The notes under the pieces are model-generated. The model worked only from the letters and a program-made list of their open reading frames with translations. It searched no databases and had not been told where the DNA came from. The position numbers and the translations under genes were made by a program. Of a DNA stretch of 64,000 nt, positions 1-9,199 are shown piece after piece. Within the stretch, counting starts at the first letter, position 1. Each line of letters starts with the position of its first letter. The stretch lies in the NCBI RefSeq assembly GCF_003946215.1, contig NZ_RHOW01000009.1:1-64000 (forward strand), read 5' to 3'. Source of the DNA: Lapidilactobacillus mulanensis. GTDB lineage: Bacteria > Bacillota > Bacilli > Lactobacillales > Lactobacillaceae.

Positions 1-12
1 AAAAACTCCTTC

Positions 13-56
13 CTAAGTGTACAAGCTTTGATTATTTGCTTGTCTACTTAAGTAGG
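13..56 (-). terminator. Probable terminator of the permease gene
   Basis: An imperfect inverted repeat follows the stop of the minus-strand permease. The inner arms ACAAGC (21-26 region) and GCTTGT (38-43) are perfect, and the outer AAGT/ACTT parts pair with bulges. On the minus strand it is followed by a short T run (positions 5-1). It could instead be an insertion-element end, since the window starts here. Confidence 0.4.
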
Positions 57-104
57 AGTATAGCCAAGATTGTTATAATCTTGAACCTCTTTTGATCTCA
101 TTCA

Positions 105-1553
105 TTAATTTAATGATTGATGGTGGTGCTTTAATTCAAATCTTGCTAGTACTGGCATGACGAAGCCTAGGCCGAAGAGGACAATGACCGAGACGACGTT
201 CATCAACAGTTGATGGTCGAATGCGCGGCTACCAAATGCGGCTTCTTGGGGCATGAAGCCCATGGTTGCGCAGACAAAGGTGAACATCAGGCACCAGCCA
301 CCAACGAGCAAGGCGGCCTTTTTATTCTTGATGAAGACATAGGAAGATTCAAATTTATCTTGCTGCAACCGCAAACTCAGAAACGCGAAGAAAACCCAGC
401 AAGTTTTATATGGCGAGACAATGCCATTCAAATTCAGTAACCAGTTGAACACTGAATTGATATTAGGCAAGGTGCTGCTCATCAATAATAGGAATAAGCA
501 CAGAGAGGCCGTGAAAATATAACTATGAATTGGCCGACCTTGTCTATTTTTCTGGAGTAGCCATTTAGGCATGTATTGAATCGCGGTATCGGCGGACAAA
601 ACGCGACTGGACGCATCGATCAGGACGGCAAGTTGTGCCAACATGAAGACCAGTTGCGTTCCTGCAAACATGTACATAAATAACTTGCCCACACCCCACT
701 GCTCGCCCAGTAATTGGAAAGCGTAATAGGCACCGTTCATTTTCAGATCATCTGGTAAATGATTCGCGTTGAAGAAGACGCCTAATGCCAACGAGCCGAA
801 AATAACCAGGAAACCAGTCATCAACGCTAACATCCACATTGCCTTAGGAAATTGCTTCTTGGGATTGCGCAATTGACCAATGTAAGTCGCACCCAATTCC
901 GCACCGGATGTGGCAAAAATCAACAAACCTGTCGTTGAAAAATAATGGGTCGAAAAATGTGGCTTAAAGGCAGCCAAGTTGAACGGATGTGTGGCGATCG
1001 GAAATCCTTTAGCCACCCCTGCAGCTGCCATGAAGACGAACAAGGCGCCCATTAAGAACATAGCAGCGCCACCAATCAACGACATGACTTCCAAAGAACG
1101 CGTGAATAAATTTTCTAAAATAATAAAGACAAGAATCACGACGAATGTGAGAATGCCGAACCATAAATTCGACATGTGCTTATCTAACGTATTATTGCCC
1201 AAAATCAACCATGAAAAAGCGACGATGACCGAATTCGAAACGTCGATCAAATATGGTAAAGTACTCGACCAGTACATCCAACTGGTCCAATAACCCAGCG
1301 TGTCGCCAGAAGTGTGACGCACCCAAGAGGCCAAGCCACCACCATCATGCGTAAAAGTCGTGCCCATTTGTGCCGAGATCAACGCATAAGGAATAATATA
1401 AGCTAACAGTAAGAAAATCCACGAAAAAACAACCGACAAACCTTGATTTTGAAACGGATAAAGAATGTTTTCAAACCCGATCACCGTTACAAAAACTAAT
1501 AAACCTAATACTGGCCAAGCCATGTATTTAGGTTGCGTATTTAAATCATCCAC
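105..1553 (-). CDS. APC-superfamily amino acid permease/antiporter
   Basis: A 482-residue integral membrane protein with about twelve hydrophobic segments and the typical APC N-terminus (glycine-rich first helix near residues 15-30, then an acceptor-like loop with DGGGLASWV near 72-80). The length and N-terminal pattern resemble the glutamate:GABA antiporter branch. The start is well supported by GGAGG about 13 nt upstream of the ATG. It is divergent from an ornithine/lysine-type decarboxylase, so it probably exchanges the amino acid substrate for its amine product at the membrane, as decarboxylase/antiporter pairs do in acid resistance. The substrate cannot be read from the sequence; an unrelated amino acid import role remains possible. 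Confidence 0.75.
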   Translation of the reverse strand: MDDLNTQPKYMAWPVLGLLVFVTVIGFENILYPFQNQGLSVVFSWIFLLLAYIIPYALISAQMGTTFTHDGGGLASWVRHTSGDTLGYWTSWMYWSSTLPYLIDVSNSVIVAFSWLILGNNTLDKHMSNLWFGILTFVVILVFIILENLFTRSLEVMSLIGGAAMFLMGALFVFMAAAGVAKGFPIATHPFNLAAFKPHFSTHYFSTTGLLIFATSGAELGATYIGQLRNPKKQFPKAMWMLALMTGFLVIFGSLALGVFFNANHLPDDLKMNGAYYAFQLLGEQWGVGKLFMYMFAGTQLVFMLAQLAVLIDASSRVLSADTAIQYMPKWLLQKNRQGRPIHSYIFTASLCLFLLLMSSTLPNINSVFNWLLNLNGIVSPYKTCWVFFAFLSLRLQQDKFESSYVFIKNKKAALLVGGWCLMFTFVCATMGFMPQEAAFGSRAFDHQLLMNVVSVIVLFGLGFVMPVLARFELKHHHQSLN

Positions 1554-1756
1554 TAATAAAAACCTCCATCAAATCCAGTTCTAAAAATTGATTACCCACT
1601 TTTCAACTCATCTCAAAAGAACTCATCTGCTTATGAGTTGACTGCTATTTTTTAAAAACTGATTTGACCCGGTCCTTTATTCCGAAATGGACGCATAAAT
1701 ACCAATCCTAACCAAACTTAATATTATCGCCTAGCTAACCTAGACTCATCTGAATA

Positions 1757-1784
1757 TTGCATAAGTATTATTTTATCTTATAAT
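1757..1784 (+). promoter_or_regulatory. Promoter of the decarboxylase gene
   Basis: TTGCAT (1757-1762) and TATAAT (1779-1784) are separated by 16 bp. Transcription would begin near 1790, only about 15-20 nt before the GTG start at 1807, leaving a very short leader without a clear Shine-Dalgarno sequence. Confidence 0.6.
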
Positions 1785-1806
1785 GAAGTAGTTGTATAGA
1801 TAAATT

Positions 1807-3939
1807 GTGAATCTAAACGATGAATTCCCTTACACGAAAGGATTGAGCATTCTGTTACTGCAAATTGGCACAACCCCAACTCTGGCTTCAAAATTAAATC
1901 TGCCCCAACAAGTCGTGATCACCGACCAACCGATCGCAGCTTTTAACGCCATTATAATTAGCGCTACTGATGTCACTATTCAACAAAAAATTAACGCCAG
2001 TCATTTACCAGTGCCGACTTTTGTCATCGGTCAGCTCGATCATAACGAGATAAATTGGCAAGAGCTCACACTCAGCAACAATCAACTCAGTTCGACTGAT
2101 CGCGCAACTATTTTAGCGGCTGCCGAAAAATATGAGCAGGCACAAGTTCCCGATTTCCTACGCGACTTGCTCGACTTTAGTCACCGTAATCCCACGAGTT
2201 TTGCCACACCTGGTCATCATGCTGGCGAATACGACGAGCTGGCGCCGGCCGGTTATTTATTCAAGCAAGCTTATGGGCAAACTTTTTTCAGTAGCGATAC
2301 TAGCGATGTGGTCACGGAATTAGGCGACATGCTGACTCATGGTGGCACCCCACTGACTGCCGAGCAGGCCGCTGCGAAAATTTGGCACGCCGACAAAACT
2401 TACTTCGTGACCAACGGCACTACTGGCAGCAATAATATTTGTGCTAGTGCCTTGTTGAGTCCTGGCGATTTGGTTTTATTCGATCGGAATAATCACAAGT
2501 CGCTCTATAATGGGGCTTTGGTTTTGAACGGCGCCATTCCGATCTATCTGGATACGTTACGCAATGATCTCGGTTTGATCGGGCCAGTCAGCTTGCAAGG
2601 TATCACCGAAGAAAACTTGCGACAATGGATCGCCAAAGTCGCCCCTGAAAAAGCGCACGTGGCTCGTTCGTTCCGTTTAGCCGTCATGGAATTAGAAACC
2701 TTCGATGGCTTAGTGCCCGACGTCAAAATGTTACTCGATCAATTTGGTCGTTTGACGGATTATATGTTATTTGACGCGGCCTGGGGTGGCTATGAACCAT
2801 TTAGTCCACTGACCAAAGCCATGGATCCCCTACAGCTGCCCTTGACGGCAGATGACCCAGGTATTTTAGTGACGCAATCTGTCCACAAGCAACAATCCGG
2901 ACTCGCACAAACATCGCAGATCCATAAAAAAGATGCGCATCTTAAAGGCCAAGCTCGCTATGTATCCCATGCACAATTCAATCATGCGTATTTGAAACAC
3001 GTCACGACTAGCTATTCTTATCCTGTTTATGCCTCGCTGGCCGTCAACGTGGCTTTGAATCAGGGCGAATTTGGTCAAAAAATCTGGCAGGACGCGCTAG
3101 TTGCTTCATTGCAATTCCGCCAAGAAGTTCAACCACTTCAATTATTCGACACCTTCAATTCGCCCGAACTCTTACAACATTCATTGCAAGAAATGACGCA
3201 TGATCCAAAATTATGGGAACTCACGCCGAACGCAAAATGGCATTCATTCCCAGATTTACTTTCGCAACAAGCTTATTTAGATCCCTTCAAAGTGACGGTC
3301 ACCTTGCCGAAAACGCATGATCGTGGTATTTGTGGTTGGGTCGTCGACCGTTACTTGCTGGATCATGGCATCGTGCCTGAAAAAGCAGATCCAAATTCAT
3401 TGCTATTCTTAGTCACGCCAGGATCCAACCAACAAGATTGGCATCAGCTCTTTGAAGTCTTGCAACAATTCGAAGCCGACTATTTTGCCAACAAAAAAGT
3501 CAGCGAAGTTTTACCAAAGCTGATCACCGAAACTGGCGGGCGTTATCAAAACACGACTTTACCCGAACTTTGCCAAGAAATTTCCGACTTTTTCGTTGAT
3601 CACGATCTGGTAGCAAACCAACGTGCACTCTTCACGGGTTCGCGTGATCGACAAACGAAATTAACCCCTGCTGAAGCCGATTTAGCCTTCATTAAGGGTC
3701 ATTATCAGGCAATTTCGCTGAACGACTGTATCGGTCGAGTAGCCGTCGAAGGCGCACTTCCTTATCCTCCCGGAATTTTCGTCGTCGTTCCTGGTGAAGT
3801 TTGGCATGAAACTGCGGTCCAATATTTCCAGACCCTATTCACTGCCATCAAGAAGTTTCCCGGATTTACGCCGGAAATTCAAGGGGTTTCCACTGACAAA
3901 AATGGCGAACCAGTTGTCCATGTCGTCACTGAAAAATAA
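1807..3939 (+). CDS. Ornithine/lysine/arginine decarboxylase (PLP, fold type I)
   Basis: A 710-residue cytoplasmic decarboxylase with the inducible Orn/Lys/Arg architecture. An N-terminal flavodoxin-like wing domain (about 1-110) is followed by the PLP-binding core and a C-terminal domain. The cofactor lysine is Lys361 in the SVHKQQSGLAQ context, and the TPGHHAGEYD segment typical of the family precedes the core. The length is close to the inducible ornithine decarboxylase of lactobacilli, so ornithine to putrescine is the first guess, with lysine second. The divergent permease suggests a proton-consuming decarboxylation/antiport system. The GTG start lacks a good ribosome binding site; the start was kept because the wing domain needs this N-terminus. 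Confidence 0.85.
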   Translation: MNLNDEFPYTKGLSILLLQIGTTPTLASKLNLPQQVVITDQPIAAFNAIIISATDVTIQQKINASHLPVPTFVIGQLDHNEINWQELTLSNNQLSSTDRATILAAAEKYEQAQVPDFLRDLLDFSHRNPTSFATPGHHAGEYDELAPAGYLFKQAYGQTFFSSDTSDVVTELGDMLTHGGTPLTAEQAAAKIWHADKTYFVTNGTTGSNNICASALLSPGDLVLFDRNNHKSLYNGALVLNGAIPIYLDTLRNDLGLIGPVSLQGITEENLRQWIAKVAPEKAHVARSFRLAVMELETFDGLVPDVKMLLDQFGRLTDYMLFDAAWGGYEPFSPLTKAMDPLQLPLTADDPGILVTQSVHKQQSGLAQTSQIHKKDAHLKGQARYVSHAQFNHAYLKHVTTSYSYPVYASLAVNVALNQGEFGQKIWQDALVASLQFRQEVQPLQLFDTFNSPELLQHSLQEMTHDPKLWELTPNAKWHSFPDLLSQQAYLDPFKVTVTLPKTHDRGICGWVVDRYLLDHGIVPEKADPNSLLFLVTPGSNQQDWHQLFEVLQQFEADYFANKKVSEVLPKLITETGGRYQNTTLPELCQEISDFFVDHDLVANQRALFTGSRDRQTKLTPAEADLAFIKGHYQAISLNDCIGRVAVEGALPYPPGIFVVVPGEVWHETAVQYFQTLFTAIKKFPGFTPEIQGVSTDKNGEPVVHVVTEK

Positions 3940-3951
3940 ATTTTTGATGCC

Positions 3952-3993
3952 AAAACAGGCTCAAAGTCAACGCTGACTTTGAGCCTGTTTTTA
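3952..3993. terminator. Terminator between convergent genes
   Basis: A perfect 16-bp inverted repeat (arms 3954-3969 and 3974-3989, loop ACGC) followed by TTT on the plus strand and with A residues on the left side. It lies between the decarboxylase and the convergent gene at 4000, so it may act in both directions. Confidence 0.85.
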
Positions 3994-3999
3994 AATGTT

Positions 4000-5259
4000 T
4001 TATTTTTGATTGTAGAACGTATATTGGGCAGCTTGGATGATTCCCAGTTTGACGTGGGCGTAGGTTAACCCACCCTGCATGTAAATCGTGTATGGTGGCC
4101 GGATCGGACCATCACCAGAAAATTCGATGGTCGAACCCGCAACAAAGGTCCCGCCAGCCATAATGACTTCATCCTCATAACCAGCCATTTTTTCTGGAAT
4201 CGGTTCGACGAATGAATCCACTGGTGAGGCCATTTGGATGGCTTGCGCAAAGTGAACCATATCTGCTTTATTGCCAAAATTAACTTTCTGAATCAAATCC
4301 GTTCGCGGTGCGTCCCATTTCGGTGCCACATCCAAGCCGAGTTCTTCCAGTAATGCGGCTTCGAAAATCGCGCCTTTGATGGCGTTGCCGGTCGTTTGGG
4401 GCGAGATGAAGAAGCCTTCGAACATATCCATCAGTGAACCCCAAGTTGCGCCCTCTTCACCGCCGATACCAGGCACAGTGAAGCGATAACTGACCCGCTC
4501 GACTAAATCCTTGCGACCAACAATATAGCCACCAGTTTTTGCGATGCCACCACCCGCGTTTTTGAATAACGAGCCGGCCATTAAATCAGCGCCGACTTGC
4601 AAGGGTTCGATCGTTTCGGAAAATTCACCATAGGCATTGTCGACAAAAATCCAAACGTCCGGCTTAACTGAACGAACGACATCACACATTTCCTTGATCT
4701 TAGCCACCGTAAATGAATCGCGAGTCGCATAACCACAAGAACGTTGGATGGCGATGACTTTGGTTTTGTCGGTGATCTTCGCCTTCACGCCGGCAAAATC
4801 GACCGAACCATCTTCCAGCAAAGGCACGAAATCGACACCAATGCCATATTCAGTTGGGCTGCCAATGCCGTTACCAGCCAAACCTAAGACTTCTTGCAAA
4901 GTATCATAAGGTTCGCCGGTGATATATAAAATATCGTCACCTGGACGAACTAAGCCTAACAATGCCGTCCCAATCGCATGCGTACCCGAAACAAACTGTG
5001 GGCGCACTAAGGCATCTTCGCCACCAAGCACATCCGCATAAATTTCTTCCAGCACATCGCGACCTTCATCATTATGGCCGTAACCTGTTGAGCCGTACAA
5101 ATGATTCTCGGCAACATTGTGACTCTGATAGGATTTCAATACCTTATCTTGATTCTCTAAAATCTGTTCATCAAGTTCGGCAATTCTTGGCGCAATTTTC
5201 TTGTCGACTTTTGCAACGAGCTCGACTAAACTGGGCTCGATTCCGTCTTTCCAACTCAT
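4000..5259 (-). CDS. Methionine gamma-lyase-like PLP enzyme ('aluminium resistance' family)
   Basis: A 419-residue protein of the Met_gamma_lyase/aluminium-resistance family (YnbB-like) of Firmicutes, a fold-type I PLP enzyme related to Cys/Met metabolism enzymes. Visible family features are NHLYGSTGYGHNDEGRD near the N-terminus, the substrate/cofactor region FVSGTHAI, FVDNAYGEF with the PLP-ring aspartate, and GSLFKNAGGG with the probable Schiff-base lysine Lys233. The start was set at the ATG at 5259 because AAAGGGG lies 7 nt upstream; a longer frame reaching 5292 has no such signal. The physiological substrate of this family is not well established, so a role in sulfur amino acid catabolism is only likely. 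It appears monocistronic. Confidence 0.8.
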   Translation of the reverse strand: MSWKDGIEPSLVELVAKVDKKIAPRIAELDEQILENQDKVLKSYQSHNVAENHLYGSTGYGHNDEGRDVLEEIYADVLGGEDALVRPQFVSGTHAIGTALLGLVRPGDDILYITGEPYDTLQEVLGLAGNGIGSPTEYGIGVDFVPLLEDGSVDFAGVKAKITDKTKVIAIQRSCGYATRDSFTVAKIKEMCDVVRSVKPDVWIFVDNAYGEFSETIEPLQVGADLMAGSLFKNAGGGIAKTGGYIVGRKDLVERVSYRFTVPGIGGEEGATWGSLMDMFEGFFISPQTTGNAIKGAIFEAALLEELGLDVAPKWDAPRTDLIQKVNFGNKADMVHFAQAIQMASPVDSFVEPIPEKMAGYEDEVIMAGGTFVAGSTIEFSGDGPIRPPYTIYMQGGLTYAHVKLGIIQAAQYTFYNQK

Positions 5260-5381
5260 GATTTTACCCCTTTGTACATATTTACTTTCCAAGTGAGAAC
5301 TACCTTATTAGTATACTCAAGAATGATGTAAAGGACAAATGAACGTTGGCGGGCTGATGATAAAAATAACGGCGGCTATTT

Positions 5382-5589
5382 CCGGTGAAAGTGACTCCAG
5401 AAAAATAGACCGTATGCTGTGGAAGATAGATTTAAGCCAATTACAAAGCAAATTGTCTTAAATCACGTTTCGAGCTTTTGCCAAAACCGCAAAATCTCGA
5501 AAGCGCTCCTTTCTGTAAATTCGCAAAAATCGCTCATTAACAGAAATATCACGGCATTCAGTCTATTTTCTTCCGTCACTTTCACCTGG
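5382..5589 (+). repeat. Structured intergenic repeat, copy 1 (three-hairpin cruciform element)
   Basis: A 208-nt unit. Outer arms 5382-5410 and 5561-5589 pair over about 28 positions, with an internal TCCA/GGAA-type mismatch block. Inside are hairpin A (5429-5464), hairpin B (5468-5502) and hairpin C (5514-5542), the last with arms TGTAAATTCGC and GCTCATTAACA around a 7-nt loop. Copies 2 and 3 share the hairpin C sequence. It fills most of the gap between 5260 and 5712; no convincing gene lies there. Confidence 0.75.
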
Positions 5590-5712
5590 ATTGATTGGTT
5601 AATTCAGAACTTTCTCGTTTTGTATGAATGCGTCTTCTTTACCATCATATTTCATGTTAAAATAAACAGTGCAGCATCTGAAATCGCCACACTTAATCTA
5701 GGAGAATAATTC

Positions 5713-6006
5713 ATGAAAGTTTACACAGGTCGCACAGACATTGATTTATACGAAAATTTATTTCAGACACCCAATCAAGCAGTCACTCATTTAGTCTTGG
5801 CGGCTGGTCAAACAGTCCCCGTGCACCACGCCGATTATTCCGTGGTCGTTGTGCCGATCAAAGGCCACGTTAATTTCTCCGATGAAACGACTACCGAGGA
5901 AATTTATCCCGGTAAAATTGTGCAAATGCGCCCTAACGAAGATCACGCCTTAGCTGCCATTGATGACTGCGAATTAATGGTGATCAAATCGACATTGGCA
6001 GAATAA
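5713..6006 (+). CDS. Small cupin-domain protein
   Basis: A 97-residue protein forming a single cupin barrel. The first metal-motif half is visible as a PVHHADYSVVVVPIKGHV segment (two adjacent histidines, conserved glycine) and the second as EIYPGKIVQMRPNEDHAL (PGxxxxxPxxxxH). This resembles stand-alone cupins of lactobacilli that bind a metal or small molecule; the reaction is unknown. An AGGAG ribosome binding site precedes the ATG. The gene stands alone between the structured repeat and a strong terminator. Confidence 0.75.
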   Translation: MKVYTGRTDIDLYENLFQTPNQAVTHLVLAAGQTVPVHHADYSVVVVPIKGHVNFSDETTTEEIYPGKIVQMRPNEDHALAAIDDCELMVIKSTLAE

Positions 6007-6033
6007 ATAATTCCATTGACACAATCTTCGCAT

Positions 6034-6075
6034 AAATAAACCCATTTAACCATAACTGGTTAAATGGGTTTATTT
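6034..6075. terminator. Terminator after the cupin gene
   Basis: A near-perfect 19-bp stem (arms 6034-6052 and 6057-6075, loop TAAC) ending in a T-rich run on the plus strand. The A-rich left arm would also give a T run for the convergent minus-strand gene at 6153. Confidence 0.85.
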
Positions 6076-6152
6076 TTAGTGTGTGGTCTTATCCACATTG
6101 GTACTTTTTTCGATAATTATATTTCGATCCTGCACCATAATTCGAGTTCGTT

Positions 6153-6791
6153 TTACTTCTCATCAGGCTCAGTTGCTTGCTCCGAATCAGCAGCAGCTGT
6201 GCGAGTTCGGAAGAAAAACTTCACGAAACTAATGCTGGTAGGACGAACCAAGACTGTGTCTGTTGGCAACACAGTCAGCACGAACAGAAAAATTGAAAAC
6301 GCAAATGTCACCAACGTGCTCCACGATGTCAGATACGTGTGCATAAACGCGGCGCTAGAAGTCGGATCGGTTGCGAGTTGCGCGTAAATATTCGTTAAAT
6401 TAAAGACATTGCCGGTAACTTGGATCACGACATCGATTGCCCACAAGACTAGAAATCCACGACCACGAAGCCCAGCATCACGATAACGGCGAATACGTAA
6501 GGCTAAGTTGGGCAGAAACAAGCCGAGTGTCGAAATCACAAATAAAATAAGTGCGACGATCAATGGGCCAAATGATTTATCAGTGGTTCCATAAATATCA
6601 AAGATACCTGAAGAGAACACCGCAATAATTAAAAATACGACTAGAAAAACCATCCAAATCGAAGTTAGTAACGTCATCCACCAATAACCTGCGCGCGTTG
6701 ATTGTCCCAGAAATTCAACGTAACCGCGCCAATAGTCTTTAAACGCCTGACCAAAGGAAACGTGACCAGGTTTCTCATTAATCCGTTTCAT
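6153..6791 (-). CDS. DUF805 family membrane protein
   Basis: A 212-residue protein with four or five predicted membrane helices and the DUF805 (YhaH-like) signature: an N-terminal YWRGYVEFLGQSTRAGYWW stretch and RIRRYRDAGLRGRG after the third helix. The function of the family is unknown. The ATG at 6791 was preferred because AAAGGG lies about 8 nt upstream; an upstream in-frame GTG at 6800 would overlap that site. Its start overlaps the end of the preceding small membrane protein gene by 14 nt, so the two are probably translationally coupled. Confidence 0.8.
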   Translation of the reverse strand: MKRINEKPGHVSFGQAFKDYWRGYVEFLGQSTRAGYWWMTLLTSIWMVFLVVFLIIAVFSSGIFDIYGTTDKSFGPLIVALILFVISTLGLFLPNLALRIRRYRDAGLRGRGFLVLWAIDVVIQVTGNVFNLTNIYAQLATDPTSSAAFMHTYLTSWSTLVTFAFSIFLFVLTVLPTDTVLVRPTSISFVKFFFRTRTAAADSEQATEPDEK

Positions 6792-7182
6792 GTGTGGCAC
6801 CCTTTCCCGAGTTAGCTGCTTCGAACGAATTCTCAGCGTTGTCGATCCGCAGAAAAATAATGGCTAACAATGATAAAGTTGCTGGAATAATCAAAAAGAA
6901 CATGAAAATAATCGGTGAAGCAAACGCAATCGTGCTGATGATCAGTCCGACTGATCTAACCTGACGTTGCTTAACCAATAAGTAAATCGATAAAACTAAA
7001 CCAACGACACTGATCATACTCAAGAGCGACCAGTAACAAATCCCTGGCAAACTCGTGATATCCGTGTTGAATAGTCGTTGATGATGCGTAATACCGGCTG
7101 CAAAATTATAAAAACCAACCAAATAAATCAATAACTGAACAATATTCAGCGATAGTACACTCGTGCGAACACTTTTATTCAT
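6778..7182 (-). CDS. Small membrane protein of unknown function
   Basis: A 134-residue protein with four hydrophobic segments and a short polar, acidic C-terminal tail. No family was recognised with confidence. The start at 7182 (MNKSVRTS) was chosen because GGGGG lies 7 nt upstream; a longer frame to 7206 would contain that site. It heads a two-gene operon with the DUF805 protein, so the two may act together in the membrane. It resembles DUF4064-like small envelope proteins only in general layout. Confidence 0.6.
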   Translation of the reverse strand: MNKSVRTSVLSLNIVQLLIYLVGFYNFAAGITHHQRLFNTDITSLPGICYWSLLSMISVVGLVLSIYLLVKQRQVRSVGLIISTIAFASPIIFMFFLIIPATLSLLAIIFLRIDNAENSFEAANSGKGATHETD

Positions 7183-7367
7183 ATTTATTCCCCCAAAAAG
7201 AAGCACGATTAAAAATCCATGCTTCCATTATTTAGTTATTATAATACGAGTGCTTGGGGAAAGATAGTCCCAGTTAGCCGAGGAAATTAGCAGTATTAAT
7301 AACCGTTTTAACGGTCGCTATATGACTGTTAAAACAATGATGCCTCGATTCCAAGAACAACAAAAAT

Positions 7368-7405
7368 AACCGCCCGAGAATCTATTAGCAGATTCAGAGG
7401 CGGTT
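7368..7405 (-). terminator. Terminator of the ABC exporter operon
   Basis: A hairpin with outer arms AACCGCC (7368-7374) and GGCGGTT (7399-7405) and an inner GAATC/GATTC pairing. It is followed on the minus strand by a T-rich stretch. It lies just downstream of the stop of the exporter gene at 7417. Confidence 0.8.
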
Positions 7406-7416
7406 TATTTTTATGG

Positions 7417-9198
7417 TTATTCAAAGACCATTTGGTTATGATACAACTCGGAATAGAAGCCCTTTTCGGCTAAGAGTTGTTTGTGGCTGCCCTCTTCGAT
7501 GACTTCACCGTCGCGTAACACGACGATTTTATCGGCGTTGAGGATGGTTTTCAATCGGTGGGCGATCACGAAGCTGGTGCGGCCGGCGATGACATTATCC
7601 ATGGCCGCTTGGATCTGCGCTTCGGTGACGGTGTCGACGTTGGAAGTTGCCTCATCCAAAATCAACAGCTTCGGATTCGTAATGATCGTGCGGGCAATCG
7701 ACATCAATTGCTTCTGTCCCGCTGAGAAAATCGAATTGTCATCATCGATCTGAGTCTGATAGCCATCCGGCAAACTCATGATAAAATCATGAATGTTTGC
7801 TTGGCGGGCGGCGGCGAAAACTTCTTCCTCCGTTGCGTCTGGCGTGCCAAATTTAATGTTGTCCGCAATCGTGCCGCTAAACAGTTGGGGATCTTGGAGA
7901 ACGATCCCCACATTATCGCGAAGGTTATTCAGATCCATTTCCCGAATGTCGGTGTCATCAAACGTGATTGCACCAGAATCCACATCGTAAAATCGATTCA
8001 GTAAGTTCATCACGGTGGTTTTACCCGAGCCAGTTGGACCGACTAACGCGACCATTTGGCCTTTATCGACTTCGATATTGATGCCGTGCAGAATTTCTTT
8101 ATGAGGCACGTAACCGAAATGAACGTCTTTCAGATTAATTTTCGCATCGATCCCTGCAAAAGTCTTGCCGTTTTCTGGTGCCACTTCATCTGGTTGCTCG
8201 CGAACTTCATTGATCCGGCGCGCACCGGTGATGGCCAATTGAATCATGCTATACAGCGATGTCAGCGAACTGATCGGTTGGTAATATTGCTGCGCATACT
8301 GAACGAAGATCACGACTAACCCTAAGCCAGCAGCTTGACTCATGCTGCCATTCAAGACATACCACGAGCCGAAGAAAATCACGATGGCCGTATTTAATAG
8401 CGACATACCTTGCATCAAAGGGTACAAAATCCCGGACCAAGCTTGTCCTTTGAAGGTCGTACGTTTCACTTGATCGTTATGTTTCACGAAACCATTGATC
8501 GAATCTTCCTGCAAGCCATTGGTGATGATCACTTTTTGACCCGTGATCTGTTCGTTAATATAGCCGTTAAGTTTACCCACATCATCTTGTTGACGATTGA
8601 CGTACTTCTCGGCTTTGATGATCACGATCGTCGCTAAGATCACCGCGATCGGCGTCGTCGCAATCGTGATCCAAGCCATGGTCGCGTTCTGTCTAAACAT
8701 CATGATCAACATACCAACGAACAGAATCACACTATTGAAAACTTCAAACAGCGCCTGATTCATGGCGTTGAAAATATTATCCAAGTCAGAAGTATAACGC
8801 GATAAAATATCGCCGTCTGAATGGGTATCGAAATAACTGATCTTCATCCGCTGCATTTTGCGGAATAACCCGATCCGCATCGTGCCAGTTGAACGCCCCG
8901 CAACTTGCGAGATCAATAACGAACTGATCAGCATGGAAGCCGAGATCAAAATATAAAAGATGATCAGATTCAAGATGGCGTGATTGAAATCGGTTCGAGT
9001 TGCGGTTGCGCGCGTTGCCGGATTCAAATACAACTGCATATATTTTGCCAAGTCTTCGAAGGCGTGTCCCATGAATACGGGCGCCTTAACTTGGAAATAA
9101 GTGCTCATGATCGTCAATAAAATCACGGCGCTTAATTTTTGCCAATATTTACCTAGATAATGGGCGAAAAATCGACCTGCTCCTTTAAGATCTTTCAT
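7417..9198 (-). CDS. Heterodimeric ABC exporter subunit (permease-ATPase), second gene
   Basis: A 593-residue half transporter with six membrane helices (about 15-320) followed by an ATPase domain. Walker A is GPTGSGKTT, the signature is FSAGQKQ (a degenerate form of LSGGQ) and Walker B ends in [12 protein letters not shown] with the catalytic glutamate. It is paired with the upstream half transporter at 9200, whose site carries Asp instead of Glu after Walker B. This asymmetry is typical of heterodimeric multidrug/lipid exporters of the LmrCD/BmrCD type. The ATG at 9198 has GGAGG 5-6 nt upstream and follows the upstream stop by one nucleotide, so the pair is coupled. MarR-type control suggests a drug or stress substrate. 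Confidence 0.88.
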   Translation of the reverse strand: MKDLKGAGRFFAHYLGKYWQKLSAVILLTIMSTYFQVKAPVFMGHAFEDLAKYMQLYLNPATRATATRTDFNHAILNLIIFYILISASMLISSLLISQVAGRSTGTMRIGLFRKMQRMKISYFDTHSDGDILSRYTSDLDNIFNAMNQALFEVFNSVILFVGMLIMMFRQNATMAWITIATTPIAVILATIVIIKAEKYVNRQQDDVGKLNGYINEQITGQKVIITNGLQEDSINGFVKHNDQVKRTTFKGQAWSGILYPLMQGMSLLNTAIVIFFGSWYVLNGSMSQAAGLGLVVIFVQYAQQYYQPISSLTSLYSMIQLAITGARRINEVREQPDEVAPENGKTFAGIDAKINLKDVHFGYVPHKEILHGINIEVDKGQMVALVGPTGSGKTTVMNLLNRFYDVDSGAITFDDTDIREMDLNNLRDNVGIVLQDPQLFSGTIADNIKFGTPDATEEEVFAAARQANIHDFIMSLPDGYQTQIDDDNSIFSAGQKQLMSIARTIITNPKLLILDEATSNVDTVTEAQIQAAMDNVIAGRTSFVIAHRLKTILNADKIVVLRDGEVIEEGSHKQLLAEKGFYSELYHNQMVFE

Positions 9199-9199
9199 G

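Noticed and set aside
5419-5709. 96-codon frame on the plus strand before the cupin gene
   Set aside because: It lies almost entirely inside structured repeat copy 1, has no ribosome binding site, and similar accidental frames occur in the other copies.
6064-6387. 107-codon plus-strand frame opposite the DUF805 gene
   Set aside because: It begins inside the terminator stem and is the antisense shadow of a well-supported membrane protein gene.
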